Shown here: positions 31,901-35,505 of the stretch, one piece after another | How positions within the stretch are numbered: the stretch's first letter is position 1 | Layout of the letters: every line of letters starts with the position of its first letter | Assembly: GCA_020650975.1 (NCBI GenBank) | Contig: JAIPMN010003449.1 | Coordinates: 1-35,505, forward strand | Source of the DNA: Apostichopus californicus | Taxonomy: Eukaryota > Echinodermata > Holothuroidea > Aspidochirotida > Stichopodidae | Direction of reading: 5' to 3' | Length of the DNA: 35,505 nucleotides | The notes under the pieces: model-generated | Told to the model about the DNA's origin: nothing | Database searches by the model: none | Seen by the model: the letters and a program-made list of their open reading frames with translations, nothing else | Program-made: the position numbers and the translations under genes

Positions 31901-34064
31901 ACCAGTTTTTCAGAGTGAAACAATTATTGATAATGAAACAAGGAAGTTACAAAAATACTAAGTAAGGATAACAAAGTTTGCTAAGAAGTTTTGGATACAA
32001 ACATTTATCAACAAGCCTGGGGTTTTACACAGGTTGCAATTTTATGTTGAAACTTCAAAACTATTTGCTTGTTTGCTTCTCTTTTTGGGGCGTTTAAGGT
32101 AAAATAACGATTTTCGCAAAATCCTGTTGACATCATTACCAAGATTGAGGACTAGATAGATCTAACCGGTTAGGGTACCAGCCTAGTATGACTAACAGGG
32201 CAACCAGGCCTATTAGTAGTGTATCTATGCCATCACCACATTGGAATAGTAATTGATGTTAAGCATTGAAAATACATTATGAGTTTCAAATACTGACAAA
32301 CTCAGTTGAAGGTGTTATAACATAAGGAACAATATTACAGGCCGTTCTTATAGTAGAATAACAGTTAATGTTAGGGAGTACTTTTGCATGAATATCTTTT
32401 CTAATATGGAAAGGGAAAAAAAAGGTCCTTAACCTGTGTTAAGAATATCTTATAACTCTCTTCTCTTATGAAAATGAGTATATTTCATATCCTGTACTAG
32501 ACAGTTAAAAAAAATAAAGAAGAAAAAAAAGAAAAAAAAAAGAGCAGTGAATATTAGGTGATGTTTAAACATTGAATTAAAAATGATTTTTTTTTTCCAT
32601 TTCATTTGAGATAAATTATCAAAAAATCTATAAGAGTTTCTGAAGATGGTCACTTGATATGATCAGATATAAACTCCCATGATTTAATGAAATATGATAT
32701 ATAGTGGACATATAGTGGACATATAGTGGACAGACACTTGATGATAACCAAGAGAGATACCAAGGTTTAATGGCCTGGATAATCGGTGGTGATCTATAAA
32801 CATTTATTAACGAGAATGAAGTACTAACCTAACCCGATGGCAAAGTATTGAGTTTTTGGGGGAAGCACGCGAAGTGGACGACTCGCAGCTGAGACATTCT
32901 TCAAGTTGAGAGTGGCTTCATAAACGTGACCGACTTGATACTTGGAAAACACTATCTGTGACGGTGTTGCGATGAAGACCACACTGGGCTCGTTTTTACT
33001 GAAAAGAAATGGGAAGAGAAGACGGAAAACGGTTTTCCAACATGATAATATATATCACTACAAGTAGAGATTTGCTGATCACACGCAAGAGTATTGAAAT
33101 TTAAAAGGGATATTTTATACTCTTTTTGTTGCCAATGCCCAAATGTGTGGTATCATATCTCCACCATGTTGATTACTTGTGGGTATATTAACATCAAATT
33201 TGAGTCCAAACTTATCAACATTTTCTTGACATCAATCAGTCCGGTTTGAGCGGTTGTGCCAATCACAGGTGTCTTTAGCTTCATCGAGTAATTTAGAACA
33301 CAATTTTAGCTCTGCTCAAGGATCATTTTTGTCTCTGGTCGCTATGGAATGTGAACGAAGCACAGTCACCTTAAATCCAACATGACCCAGTCTTAAGCAG
33401 ACTCCACACTGCCCGACTGATTGCGATCCAACTCGACTAACGTCGACCGCGTGTGCTTGCTAAGACTAACGCCCCATCAAGATTTTGTCGCAGAGACATT
33501 GTTTTCATTCTGAGAAATTCGACGTGTAACGTTCACCCGACTGGCAATCGGCAGTGAGCAACCATTCACAACTTAAATATGTCGAGTTTCAATAGTCACA
33601 AAGATCAATCACTGGAAACATGATCTTGCAGGTGACCTAAGCGAGCACTGGTCATTAACAGGAACAGGACCAGAAAAACCATTGCGTTCGCTCATCAGTT
33701 GTTCAGTGTGGTGATGGAAGGAGTGGGGGGGTGGGGGATGCCATGACTATCAAGTTGTGTCAGGTCACATTCAGTCTGGGTTGTGCATCGTCGGCTTTAG
33801 CGTTTCTCAACGATCTCGTCGTCTTCAGCCGCTTGGGCGTGTGACCACCTACCTTGTGTCGGTCACGGTAGTCTTAGCACCACTGAGCTCATGAGACACG
33901 GTGTTAGCTTTGATCAATGATCTCTTGCCCTCGGTCTGTGACGGGGGTCGATGCCTCGGATTCCTCAGAAAGTCAGTTTTCTTGTAGACCATCGTCAGAT
34001 CCTTCCGATGTAACTCTCTCTCTTCTGGTGTCAGAGTTTCCTGCCAATTTTCTTTGCTAGCAAC
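4837..34064 (-). CDS. DLEC1: DLEC1 (CFAP81) orthologue, 24 exons, 5' part of gene missing from window
   Basis: This is the overall gene span; exons are listed separately. The spliced exons total 4530 nt with every intron phase matching, giving 1509 residues and TAA at 4837-4839. The series of segments matches human DLEC1 in order, with no exon missing: RVLPP.T.YFA.GLG, DCGYCL.GG, VCDNC, RDITAQH..KF, SDCDIVE.QP, DMWGSYLDNLICT, GYALGYVSL and the C-terminal GQGSYDNRY. The human comparison is from memory. The protein consists of repeated ASH/MSP-like immunoglobulin folds, seen as '.DFG....G.......I.N' motifs near residues 190, 590, 825, 1000 and 1390. DLEC1 is a ciliary/axonemal protein needed for sperm formation in mice and a candidate tumour suppressor in humans; a similar role here is inferred. 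Human DLEC1 is about 1755 residues, so a few hundred N-terminal residues lie to the right. There are no frameshifts or internal stops, so the gene looks functional. Confidence 0.95.
4961..5883 (-). other. DLEC1 last intron
   Basis: 923 bp with a low-complexity 'ttcaaatttcagattc' tract (5103-5255), poly-T runs, and a duplicated 'aaattgattcatgaaaaaca' (about 5268 and 5299). No gene was recognised. Confidence 0.6.
5884..6004 (-). CDS. DLEC1: DLEC1 exon w (residues 1429-1468)
   Basis: Acceptor ttgttacag|ATCCT, donor ACAGCTAG|gtaagt, ends in phase 2. It encodes DPVDDNDLEVFSISPAVGYL and SKAILKIYFTA, matching human 'F.VSP..G.LEA........AL.V.FTA'. Confidence 0.94.
6005..7795 (-). other. DLEC1 intron 22 of the window
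   Basis: 1.8 kb. It contains a GC-rich repeated 'gcccagcact' patch (6536-6625), the foldback element at 7148-7391 and a 14-C run at 7557-7570. No other gene or exon was recognised. Confidence 0.55.
7148..7391. mobile_element. Foldback element with two inverted hammerhead-like copies (A and B)
   Basis: The left arm 7150-7209 and right arm 7289-7348 are inverted copies with a single mismatch that I can see (C/G in the GAAA box). They surround an AT-rich centre of 'gatatataaaaa' units (7210-7288). The right side extends further ('ctcctacacaggctctctag', 'tggataagcagtttgctaac') than the left. Hammerhead-like cores are at 7167-7205 (minus) and 7293-7331 (plus). The structure fits a deleted Penelope-like element or a MITE built from its ends. 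Confidence 0.7.
7796..7958 (-). CDS. DLEC1: DLEC1 exon v (residues 1375-1428)
   Basis: Acceptor ttgctcag|AAACT, donor TCTCAAG|gtaaca, ends in phase 1. It encodes KLPLYAVVTLPSLVITPE, LLDFGICLVGQQRSLEVTV and ATFWKAFLCSQ. This is the last ASH-type start ('VPL.AVV..P.L......DFG.C.V.QQR..EV...N'), closely matching human DLEC1. Confidence 0.96.
8182..8358 (-). CDS. DLEC1: DLEC1 exon u (residues 1316-1374)
   Basis: Acceptor acatgatag|ATCAG, donor ATTCAG|gtaact, 59 codons, phase 0 at both ends. It encodes ISVAFKLTLDLITSAL, a charged linker with KEDREE, then RRLHIRRNLDICYNNGTIQ. It corresponds to human 'V.VSFSL.LELL' and '...NLLLEY.N.T.Q'. Confidence 0.93.
8359..8840 (-). other. DLEC1 intron 20 of the window
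   Basis: 482 bp with a G-rich patch on the plus strand (8740-8780). The short plus-strand open frame at 8364-8585 shows no recognisable motif. Confidence 0.55.
8841..9147 (-). CDS. DLEC1: DLEC1 exon t (residues 1213-1315)
   Basis: Acceptor aatttacag|ACTCA, donor TGTGGAG|gtatgt, ends in phase 0. It encodes EEEGMIYRTAASSLLQPT, IEATLTNATQTPLKFQLKAP, PKRPGESRTKRRPFAMFEVD and LPSQKNVE. The 'LTN.T..P..F.L....PF' element matches human DLEC1. The upstream part is more divergent, and the basic KRPGESRTKRR stretch looks like a surface loop. Confidence 0.92.
9148..9644 (-). other. DLEC1 intron 19 of the window
   Basis: 497 bp, AT-rich, with an A-rich patch near 9480-9540. I see nothing else in it. Confidence 0.6.
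9645..9865 (-). CDS. DLEC1: DLEC1 exon s (residues 1140-1212)
   Basis: Acceptor tttttcag|ATTAT, donor AGCGAT|gtgagt, ends in phase 2. It encodes IIPARSHASIVTYFTPDV, TDCVGYALGYVSLADD and FEVEPLRLDFTANMKPA. Human DLEC1 has '.VPA.....I...FTP', 'CTGYALG..SLD' and 'V.PL.LDL....RPA'. Confidence 0.95.
10372..10657. repeat. 93-bp tandem array copying the exon r 3' end and splice donor
   Basis: The donor-containing block 'cttaccagttgacttttatt' recurs at 93-bp spacing: true donor block at 10651, copies at 10558, 10465 (ctgacc variant) and 10372. Between them are 'cattcttatcagctgacatc' blocks. More degenerate relatives extend to about 10045. The array starts inside coding sequence and continues into the intron. 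Confidence 0.95.
10657..11018 (-). CDS. DLEC1: DLEC1 exon r (residues 1019-1139), largest exon
   Basis: Acceptor tgctcag|GTCTC, donor CAACTG|gtaaga, ends in phase 0. It encodes GLRVDWNLF, LIVNIGNPFPLLDENGREIE, a Thr/Asp/Glu-rich linker (about residues 1053-1085), then LVTVILAEHEGNPADGPFSV. The '.R.DW', 'PFPL.D..G.E' and 'VILAHEG.P.G' landmarks are shared with human DLEC1. The 3' end with its donor is copied several times in the following intron (10372-10650). Confidence 0.95.
11434..11540 (-). mobile_element. Hammerhead-bearing interspersed repeat, copy C
   Basis: The plus strand begins 'gttagcaaactgcttatcc', then 'gagagcctgtgtaggagaat', 'gtgtaaaagtaagttggcc', and the core at 11492-11530. 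On the minus strand the core reads GCCT-TTGAAGA-A-GATCC-loop-GGATC-GAAA-CGTC-AGGC. GAAA is intact, but the first C of CUGANGA is U. It lies in the DLEC1 intron between exons q and r, in the sense orientation of the transcript. Confidence 0.7.
11786..11960 (-). CDS. DLEC1: DLEC1 exon q (residues 961-1018)
   Basis: Acceptor tcttaag|ATTTC, donor CATATG|gttagt, ends in phase 1. It encodes ISDLVPMVIPVKATVIGCPL, VVRFGTHVCGVPAVQRPLKV and INNSSYG. Human DLEC1 reads 'GDL.P.VIPV...VGCP', then '.RFGT.V.G....R.L...NSS'. This contains an ASH motif. Confidence 0.95.
12180..12305. repeat. Interspersed repeat flanking exon p, downstream copy
   Basis: Partner of 13262-13390 in direct orientation; landmarks include 'ctaggtaccaactatg', 'tcttgattttaccatga' and 'tgtgctagaagtctctta'. 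It is non-coding. Confidence 0.75.
12681..12912 (+). mobile_element. tRNA-derived SINE, copy 1
   Basis: The 5' tRNA-like head has an A box (TAGCTCAGTGGT, 12689-12700) and a B box (GGTTCGAGTC, 12733-12742). It is followed by a tRNA-unrelated body ('tgtatgtcgtccag', 'catggacgttaaat', 'cagtcagcttgcg', 'gatggcttcttcgtgagttc') and a short (CATA)n tail. The body matches the copy at 34532-34800. It is inserted in the DLEC1 intron, antisense to the gene, 75 bp from exon p. Confidence 0.85.
12987..13209 (-). CDS. DLEC1: DLEC1 exon p (residues 886-960)
   Basis: Acceptor attttcag|GCGCG, donor CTGTACG|gtaaga, ends in phase 0. It encodes LRENKGLAFIVEPAAGTLKP, FETLTVQVTLFCDMWGSYLD and NLICT. The 'MWG.Y.DNLICT' block is one of the most conserved in DLEC1, and the preceding 'GA.F......G.L.P......I......' also fits. 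Confidence 0.96.
13262..13390. repeat. Interspersed repeat flanking exon p, upstream copy
   Basis: It shares with 12180-12305 the order 'ctaggtacca..tatg.cac', 'aaatttc.tgattttaccat', 'gcaaac' and 'ctgtgctagaa.gtctctta'. Both copies have the same orientation, one on each side of exon p (12987-13209). Confidence 0.75.
13464..13676 (-). CDS. DLEC1: DLEC1 exon o (residues 815-885)
   Basis: Acceptor ttatgacag|TATCA, donor CGAAAAG|gtcaat, ends in phase 2. It encodes EEEIAIDFGSEVEIGSSPSR, FVHIKNHTAIEASYNISVEH and KPPTPPQNTRKRVNSPK. The 'L.FGS.V......R...L.N...I...........F' ASH start matches human. The basic, Pro-rich tail occupies the same variable linker position as in human DLEC1. Confidence 0.93.
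13677..15078 (-). other. DLEC1 intron 14 of the window
   Basis: 1.4 kb, dominated by a 205-bp tandem duplication (14055-14459). No gene; the plus-strand open frames at 14551-14751 and 14859-15119 have no signature. Confidence 0.55.
14055..14459. repeat. Tandem duplication, 205-bp unit, two copies
   Basis: 'gagcacccttccggg' occurs at 14058 and 14263. Each copy continues with an (ATT)n microsatellite, 'atgtcatatatctaccacat', 'catgaactgtggtctt', 'cagcaaaaggaaggtcacat' and 'acaagctactatac'. The copies are about 90% alike by eye. Confidence 0.9.
15079..15317 (-). CDS. DLEC1: DLEC1 exon n (residues 736-814)
   Basis: Acceptor tcttccag|CCGAT, donor ATCAAAG|gtattg, ends in phase 2. It encodes FEPSSGDLKPHEELKITVTL, NKLLVPCKVEGMVQPVVLSV and SGKVKGLKV. 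The 'V.P..G.L.P.EE....L...........LPC.V.GM..P.VL..SGK..GL.V' match to human is clear. Confidence 0.95.
15318..16635 (-). other. DLEC1 intron 13 of the window
   Basis: 1.3 kb holding a dispersed repeat (15540-15890, partner at 21930-22285) and a short GAT microsatellite near 15490. The remainder is AT-rich unique sequence; minus-strand open frames at 16177-16645 carry no recognised motif. Confidence 0.5.
15540..15890. repeat. Interspersed repeat, copy 1 (partner at 21930-22285)
   Basis: Shared landmarks with the partner: 'ttctaataactc', 'catgttctctaaaa', 'tgaggctataaaa', 'gttttgtgttta', 'gatgagcctcagatgttt' and 'cctggactgatagcg'. It is non-coding and of unknown class. Confidence 0.7.
16636..16789 (-). 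CDS. DLEC1: DLEC1 exon m (residues 684-735)
   Basis: Acceptor tttttcag|TTTTG, donor CAAAAG|gtcagt, ends in phase 0. It encodes FVPVKADVQRPQACL, EVYRGVPTQHQVVLINQTLL and FDWQK. Human DLEC1 has the same 'PV.A.VQ.P......................LY.GVP.....LIN.TLLP..F.W.K'. Confidence 0.95.
16948..17075 (-). mobile_element. Hammerhead-bearing interspersed repeat, copy D (partial foldback)
   Basis: The plus strand begins 'gttagcaaactgctcatcc', has 'gagagcctgtgtaagagaat', then the core 17007-17045, then 'ggctaaatgac'. A short inverted piece 'agcttacttttacacat' at 17058-17074 mirrors its own 'gtataaaagtaag' arm. Read on the minus strand, the core is GCCT-CTGAAGA-A-GATCC-loop-GGATC-AAAA-CGTC-AGGC: it has the complete CUGANGA box but A in place of the conserved G of GAAA. 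It lies in the intron between exons l and m. Confidence 0.7.
17182..17324 (-). CDS. DLEC1: DLEC1 exon l (residues 637-683)
   Basis: Acceptor tttgcgcag|ATTCA, donor CAGACTG|gtaaaa (a weaker donor than its neighbours), ends in phase 2. It encodes GELGPLASETIPVTFRPLSC and RRVDSVIECIVEDGTDW. It corresponds to the 'SG.L..L.......TL......R....LE..VE.G' part of the human fold. Exact similarity is modest, but phase and position are unambiguous. Confidence 0.88.
17400..17636. repeat. Long purine-rich (plus) / pyrimidine-rich (minus) tract
   Basis: About 235 bp is almost all A/G on the plus strand (gga, ggaa, ggggag blocks). In the DLEC1 transcript it is a C/U-rich tract ending about 75 nt before the acceptor of exon l. 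It could bind polypyrimidine-tract proteins or form triplex DNA; both are inferred. Confidence 0.7.
17751..17915 (-). CDS. DLEC1: DLEC1 exon k (residues 582-636)
   Basis: Acceptor ttgtctcag|GGTCC, donor GGGAGAG|gtatga, 55 codons, phase 0 at both ends. It encodes GPAIVIDTPSIDFGLVQFGN and LVIRNESQVAAKYRIGES. This is a textbook ASH-type start ('GPA..I....FG....G......IRN.SQ..A.'), matching human DLEC1. Confidence 0.95.
17996..18377. repeat. 70-71-bp minisatellite, six units
   Basis: The conserved core 'aatcacatacctgcta' recurs with 'cctgct' at 18001, 18071, 18142, 18213, 18283 and 18354 (spacings 70, 71, 71, 70, 71). Units also share 'aatgccaaattRaMaagtat' and 'cattcaataggtagtca'. It lies in the intron just upstream, in transcription sense, of exon k. 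Confidence 0.95.
19065..19289 (-). CDS. DLEC1: DLEC1 exon j (residues 507-581)
   Basis: Acceptor ccttctcag|ATGAC, donor AGTGAAG|gtacgt, 75 codons, phase 0 at both ends. It encodes YPAFFKWETLSDCDIVEIQP, TQGQIPGRSTIDLEVTVTAG and VLCHIENQTAPVFLKLQAS. The 'SDC.I.E..P..G.I......D' and 'LC.IE....PV.L...A' stretches match human DLEC1. Confidence 0.95.
19447..19920. repeat. 72-73-bp minisatellite, five clear units plus degenerate flank
   Basis: Units start at 'gaggtcttactt' (19575, 19647, 19720, 19792, 19865) and each contains 'agtgatattctgg', 'caacRtaacacttatc' and 'tgacctctga'-like ends. A degenerate unit is near 19447. It is intronic, between exons i and j. Confidence 0.9.
20059..20322 (-). CDS. 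DLEC1: DLEC1 exon i (residues 419-506)
   Basis: Acceptor tttgacag|ATCGG, donor TTAATG|gtaaga, 88 codons, phase 0 at both ends. It encodes SSVLHLILEDIP, then a Ser/Thr-rich segment (about residues 434-457), then LELEVRGECEEFNIVVHPYA and VIVPGQILVSTTVRK. It matches the human 'HSVLQM.LE.VP ... L.PYA.I.PG' region. The Ser/Thr-rich insert lies where the human protein also has a variable linker. Confidence 0.93.
20323..21427 (-). other. DLEC1 intron 8 of the window
   Basis: 1.1 kb with a 12-C run near 20411 and C-rich simple sequence near 20590-20630. Small plus-strand open frames (21057-21503) have no recognisable motif. No gene was recognised. Confidence 0.5.
21428..21641 (-). CDS. DLEC1: DLEC1 exon h (residues 347-418)
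   Basis: Acceptor cttttaag|CAACG, donor ACCCGCG|gtacgt, ends in phase 0. It encodes NVELPYFWQCYRPIPVN, then a charged linker (about residues 363-383), then VFHINPDRGTLAPGGKTKAT. The 'VEL.FYW....P' and 'I.P.RG.L.P' elements match the human protein. The acceptor was set by the phase-2 split codon AC|C. Confidence 0.92.
21930..22285. repeat. Interspersed repeat, copy 2 (partner at 15540-15890)
   Basis: It shares, in the same order and orientation as the partner copy, 'ttctaataactc..aaRcatgttct', 'gaggc.ataaaa', 'tttgtgtt..atc..gaag', 'aattRatgagcctcagatg' and 'cctggactgatagc'. It is a diverged dispersed repeat of unknown class. Confidence 0.7.
22286..22795. mobile_element. Probable short non-autonomous element with inverted ends (in DLEC1 intron)
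   Basis: The left part 'cagggtttccc' ... 'cccccacgaaccccctg' is mirrored at the right by 'cccccgggggttcatgcacc'. The 'cacgaaccccc'/'gggggttcatg' segments are inverted with respect to each other, about 450 bp apart, and the interior is non-coding. This layout fits a MITE-like element. Exact ends and target-site duplication are not resolved. Confidence 0.4.
22918..23080 (-). CDS. DLEC1: DLEC1 exon g (residues 293-346)
   Basis: Acceptor ctcgcag|GAGAG, donor TACGAC|gtgagt, ends in phase 2. It encodes GEGQSAGVFL, LGDLRDITAQHHVKFKP and METKHIVIQNT. Human DLEC1 has the same 'G.GQ ... G.L.D.TAQH...F.P.N...... I.N.T' pattern, the start of the next ASH-like fold. Confidence 0.93.
23081..24456 (-). other. 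DLEC1 intron 6 of the window
   Basis: 1.4 kb. It contains a G-rich patch on the plus strand at 23577-23651, described separately, and several AT-rich homopolymer stretches. No gene was recognised. Confidence 0.5.
23577..23651 (+). repeat. G-rich simple-sequence tract with several G runs
   Basis: Repeated blocks of the type 'gcagggagggggtggggg' give many runs of 3-5 G within 75 bp on the plus strand, which is the template strand of DLEC1. The sequence meets the usual G-quadruplex pattern; formation is inferred. Confidence 0.6.
24457..24547 (-). CDS. DLEC1: DLEC1 exon f (residues 263-292)
   Basis: Acceptor tattctag|ATTAC, donor ATAAAAG|gtaaga, ends in phase 1. It encodes ITFSPRSASVFEKTVTIVCD and NCHVKHFTIK. 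The 'FSPRS......T..I.CDNC..K' match to human is direct; 'CDNC' is a distinctive DLEC1 landmark. Confidence 0.93.
24548..25781 (-). other. DLEC1 intron 5 of the window
   Basis: 1.2 kb, AT-rich, with homopolymeric C runs near 24784 and 25001 (G runs in the DLEC1 transcript). No gene or repeat family was recognised. Confidence 0.5.
25782..25874 (-). CDS. DLEC1: DLEC1 exon e (residues 232-262)
   Basis: Acceptor ttttggcag|TCTGT, donor CTCTAT|gtaagt, 31 codons, phase 0 at both ends. It encodes PPFLIQPAMFELQAGHAISL, matching 'PPF.I.P..FEL.PGHAI.' in human DLEC1. Its symmetric phase means skipping would keep the frame. Confidence 0.92.
26386..27321. repeat. 31-bp minisatellite, about 30 tandem units
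   Basis: The unit is roughly 'atgtagcaaatacatagtaa' + 'taacacctagg', repeated head to tail for 936 bp with scattered substitutions and some shorter units. Several variant units ('atgcctagaatgtagc', 'acataggatgtagc') recur in order, which points to higher-order amplification. It lies in the DLEC1 intron between exons d and e, and there are no unique spacers. Confidence 0.95.
27515..27651 (-). CDS. DLEC1: DLEC1 exon d (residues 186-231)
   Basis: Acceptor tatcctcag|TGCCC, donor TTTCAAG|gtaggg, ends in phase 0. It encodes IDCGYCLTGGDVTREFVVKN and GRFCVMPRDCWPATSFK, the best-conserved ASH signature of the protein ('LDCGYCL.GG....F..KN.G..GRFC.MP...WP..SFK'). Confidence 0.95.
27652..29342 (-). other. 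DLEC1 intron 3 of the window
   Basis: 1.7 kb of AT-rich sequence with no recognised repeat or gene. The 99-codon open frame on the minus strand at 28800-29099 shows no family signature. Confidence 0.5.
29343..29516 (-). CDS. DLEC1: DLEC1 exon c (residues 128-185)
   Basis: Acceptor tttttgcag|GTAAA, donor TTGAGCT|gtaagt, ends in phase 1. It encodes KFPGEQGIVAPGMSCQYNIR, FMPDSLMDFEDELKVQTQSS and QGKRLPPVLS. This is the second half of the first ASH-like fold ('GIVAPGM...Y.I.F.PD.L.DF.D...V.TQS'), strongly conserved with human DLEC1. Confidence 0.94.
29517..32828 (-). other. DLEC1 intron 2 of the window (largest, 3.3 kb)
   Basis: AT-rich with a poly-A/AAAG tract near 32507-32543, three tandem copies of a 12-mer (catatagtggac) at about 32698-32731, and a GT/GGGC-rich simple patch at 30893-30925. 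No exon is needed here: residues from exons b and c are contiguous with the human protein. No gene was recognised. Confidence 0.55.
32829..32998 (-). CDS. DLEC1: DLEC1 exon b (residues 71-127)
   Basis: Acceptor ttttcag|TAAAA, donor GGGTTAG|gttagt, ends in phase 1. It encodes VVFIATPSQIVFSKYQVGHV, then LNLKNVSAASRPLRVLPP and TQYFAIGLG. This is the first half of the first ASH/MSP-like fold: the 'G.VYE..L.L.N.....R.LRVLPP.T.YFA.GLG' pattern is nearly the same in human DLEC1. Confidence 0.93.
32999..33852 (-). other. DLEC1 intron 1 of the window
   Basis: 854 bp between exons a and b. A G-rich patch on the plus strand is near 33720-33740. I see no gene or recognisable repeat. Confidence 0.5.
33853..34064 (-). 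CDS. DLEC1: DLEC1 exon a (residues 1-70 of the window protein)
   Basis: Acceptor ttccacag|GTTGC, donor CACAAG|gtaggt, ends in phase 2. It encodes ENWQETLTPEERELHRKDL and KKTDFLRNPRHRPP, matching the conserved 'NW...L..P.REL....FLKNPR..PP' region just before the first ASH-like domain of DLEC1. The charged, helix-like character fits a linker after the N-terminal coiled-coil region, which is outside the window. The C-terminal part is a Ser/Thr- and Lys-rich linker that is less conserved. Confidence 0.9.
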
Positions 34065-34769
34065 CTGTGGAAAAAAAATATCACAAAAAAAGGAAGTTCA
34101 AATGGAAATTATGTACAAGGGAGTGTCTAGCTGCAAATATAAGTAGGAATGTGAATAGGAGGAAAATTCAACTAGGGCTCATCATAATGCAAAAACTCAA
34201 CATATCCAGACAGGATTCGTGCAGAAAACAATATGATCATTTCGAAACACTTTTTCCCTCAGAAATAGAAAAGTTGTGGGGAGGAAGGACTGTTTTGCAT
34301 GTTATGACATATACTCTTTGGGATTTTGGTCAATTGTCAGGAATGCACATTTCATTCCCAAAATTTGGTGATAGCAGGAGTGGATATAGATTACAAAGTA
34401 GAACAGCACAGAGCAAATGCCTGACTGGAAAGGCTTTTCGCTGCTATTGGGAGTGCTCTTCTAAAGTTAGTAGTTAGTTGATCTGCACTTGGCATGATAA
34501 TATTGTTTCTTCTTTGTTTTCCCTTTTATTTCGGAGGCGGAGTGTATAGCCTAGTGGTTAACGCCGGCGTCTCCCAGTCATGAGATCCCCGGGTCGATTA
34601 CCGCCGACAGCAATGTGTGTCGTCTGGCAAGGGTGTTGTTCAATAACAACTTCCCGACATGGACGTTAAATGGATGTGTGCCGAGAGATTGGCTTCGGTC
34701 AGCTTGCGAGTCTATAAGCCTCCATGGCTTCTTTCGCGAGTTCCTGCTTGCGGGAAGATCACATATACA

Positions 34770-34800
<31 letters not shown>

Positions 34801-35483
34801 TTCACAATATTTTCATAATCATTATTAATATAATATAATTTTTTAATTTTTTCATAATCGGCTTGCCTTAGTCATAATGTACGGATAGAATGGGCTAAAT
34901 CTGTATTGGACTTGTCCAAGTCACAAAGTACATACCAACAGAGTACCCCCCCCCCCTTCCCCCCCAAAAAAATTAAATAATCAAAGTTGCCAAATATATG
35001 GATTTTTTTTTTTGCTGTCAAAGTGATACTACACAATTATTTAAAAACAGGGGAGATATACTATCCATCATAAGTATTCAAAATTCTAGATGTTTGGTGT
35101 GATGTTTACAATTCAAAGCAAGGAAACCATGGTGACATTATGCAAACAGAAAGGTGATAAAAGAAAACAAAAAAAATTTAAAACAAATTACATAGGAAAT
35201 CCTGAAACCTCAAATACATCAATCGTGAAAGCAATCAAGGATCTGCTTGTTTGTATTCAGCTCGATTTTGTTGTTTTTTTTGTTTTTACAGTAACTGTCA
35301 TATATTATTTTATGTTTCACAAGCAAGCAATGTTACCCTTTGTTTTATTTAATAAGTACAAAAATAACAATGCACTTTTACATATTGCTCTTTCGCTCAA
35401 ATAAGTGGCCGTCCATCAAGGTCTTTCAAAGTTTGTTGAAAAAAAGAAAAAAAAAAAATGTAGATCTCACAAGTACACACTAC
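34065..35483 (-). other. DLEC1 intron (upstream of the first complete exon)
   Basis: It contains the acceptor ccacag at 34065-34070, a tRNA-derived SINE (34532-34800), an 11-C run near 34947 and poly-A/AT-rich stretches. No further DLEC1 coding segment was recognised before 35484. Confidence 0.5.
34532..34800 (+). mobile_element. tRNA-derived SINE, copy 2
   Basis: A box TAGCCTAGTGG (34547-34557) and a degenerate B box GGGTCGATTA (34591-34600). The body matches copy 1 ('tgtgtcgtctggcaagggt', 'catggacgttaaatg', 'cggtcagcttgcgag', 'atggcttctttcgcgagttc', 'ttgcgggaagatcac') and ends in a clean (CATA)n tail of about ten units. The longer tail suggests it is younger than copy 1. Confidence 0.88.
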
Positions 35484-35505
35484 CTTTACAAGATTAAAAC
35501 CTAGG
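35484..35505 (-). CDS. DLEC1: Possible 3' end of the preceding DLEC1 exon (cut by window edge)
   Basis: On the minus strand the last 22 bases read CTA GGT TTT AAT CTT GTA AAG followed by gtagtg, a plausible donor at 35483. The end is in phase 0, exactly what exon 33853-34064 needs, and the resulting LGFNLVK loosely resembles the 'L.W.L..K' stretch ahead of the NW motif in human DLEC1. The piece is too short to be certain. Confidence 0.35.

Noticed and set aside
34067..34477. 136-codon plus-strand open frame
   Set aside because: It starts at the splice acceptor of DLEC1 exon a on the opposite strand, has no recognisable domain, and its composition looks like translated AT-rich intron.

Overview
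This is a 35.5 kb piece of an intron-rich, AT-rich animal nuclear genome. Consensus GT/AG splice sites, introns of roughly 0.2-3.3 kb, tRNA-derived SINEs, minisatellites and decayed transposons all point to a metazoan. The repeat style suggests a marine invertebrate deuterostome, perhaps an echinoderm, but the species cannot be named from the window.

Almost the whole window (34064 down to 4837, minus strand) is one gene: an orthologue of DLEC1 (deleted in lung and esophageal cancer 1; also catalogued as CFAP81), a ciliary/axonemal protein built from ASH/MSP-like immunoglobulin-fold repeats. I assembled 24 exons by hand. Their phases join without a break into 4530 nt: 1509 codons plus a TAA stop. 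The assembly matches human DLEC1, as I remember it, from the 'NW....NPR..PP' segment to the C-terminal 'GQGSYD.RY'. The N-terminal part (a few hundred residues), the promoter and the 5'UTR lie beyond the right edge. A possible end of the preceding exon is at 35484-35505.

At the left edge, on the plus strand, is the 3' end of a carboxylesterase/cholinesterase-family gene: one good exon at 128-300 and a probable last coding exon at 1266-1312. It is convergent with DLEC1. The 3.5 kb between the two stops holds repeats and a broken hAT/ZMYM-like transposase remnant. The two genes show no functional link.

The introns hold most of the unusual structure. (1) An interspersed repeat occurs in four copies (7167-7205, 7293-7331, 11492-11530, 17007-17045). 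Its consensus folds like a type I hammerhead ribozyme with a minimal stem III, as known from Penelope-like retroelements; two copies form a 60-bp foldback. (2) A 93-bp tandem array copies the 3' end and splice donor of exon 18; use of the second donor would add exactly 31 codons in frame. (3) A 70-71-bp array carries six consensus-like splice donors in the sense orientation of DLEC1. (4) There are 72-bp and 31-bp minisatellites, the latter about 30 units. (5) Two tRNA-derived SINEs have CATA-type tails. No CRISPR, prokaryotic operon, rRNA or functional tRNA gene was seen.
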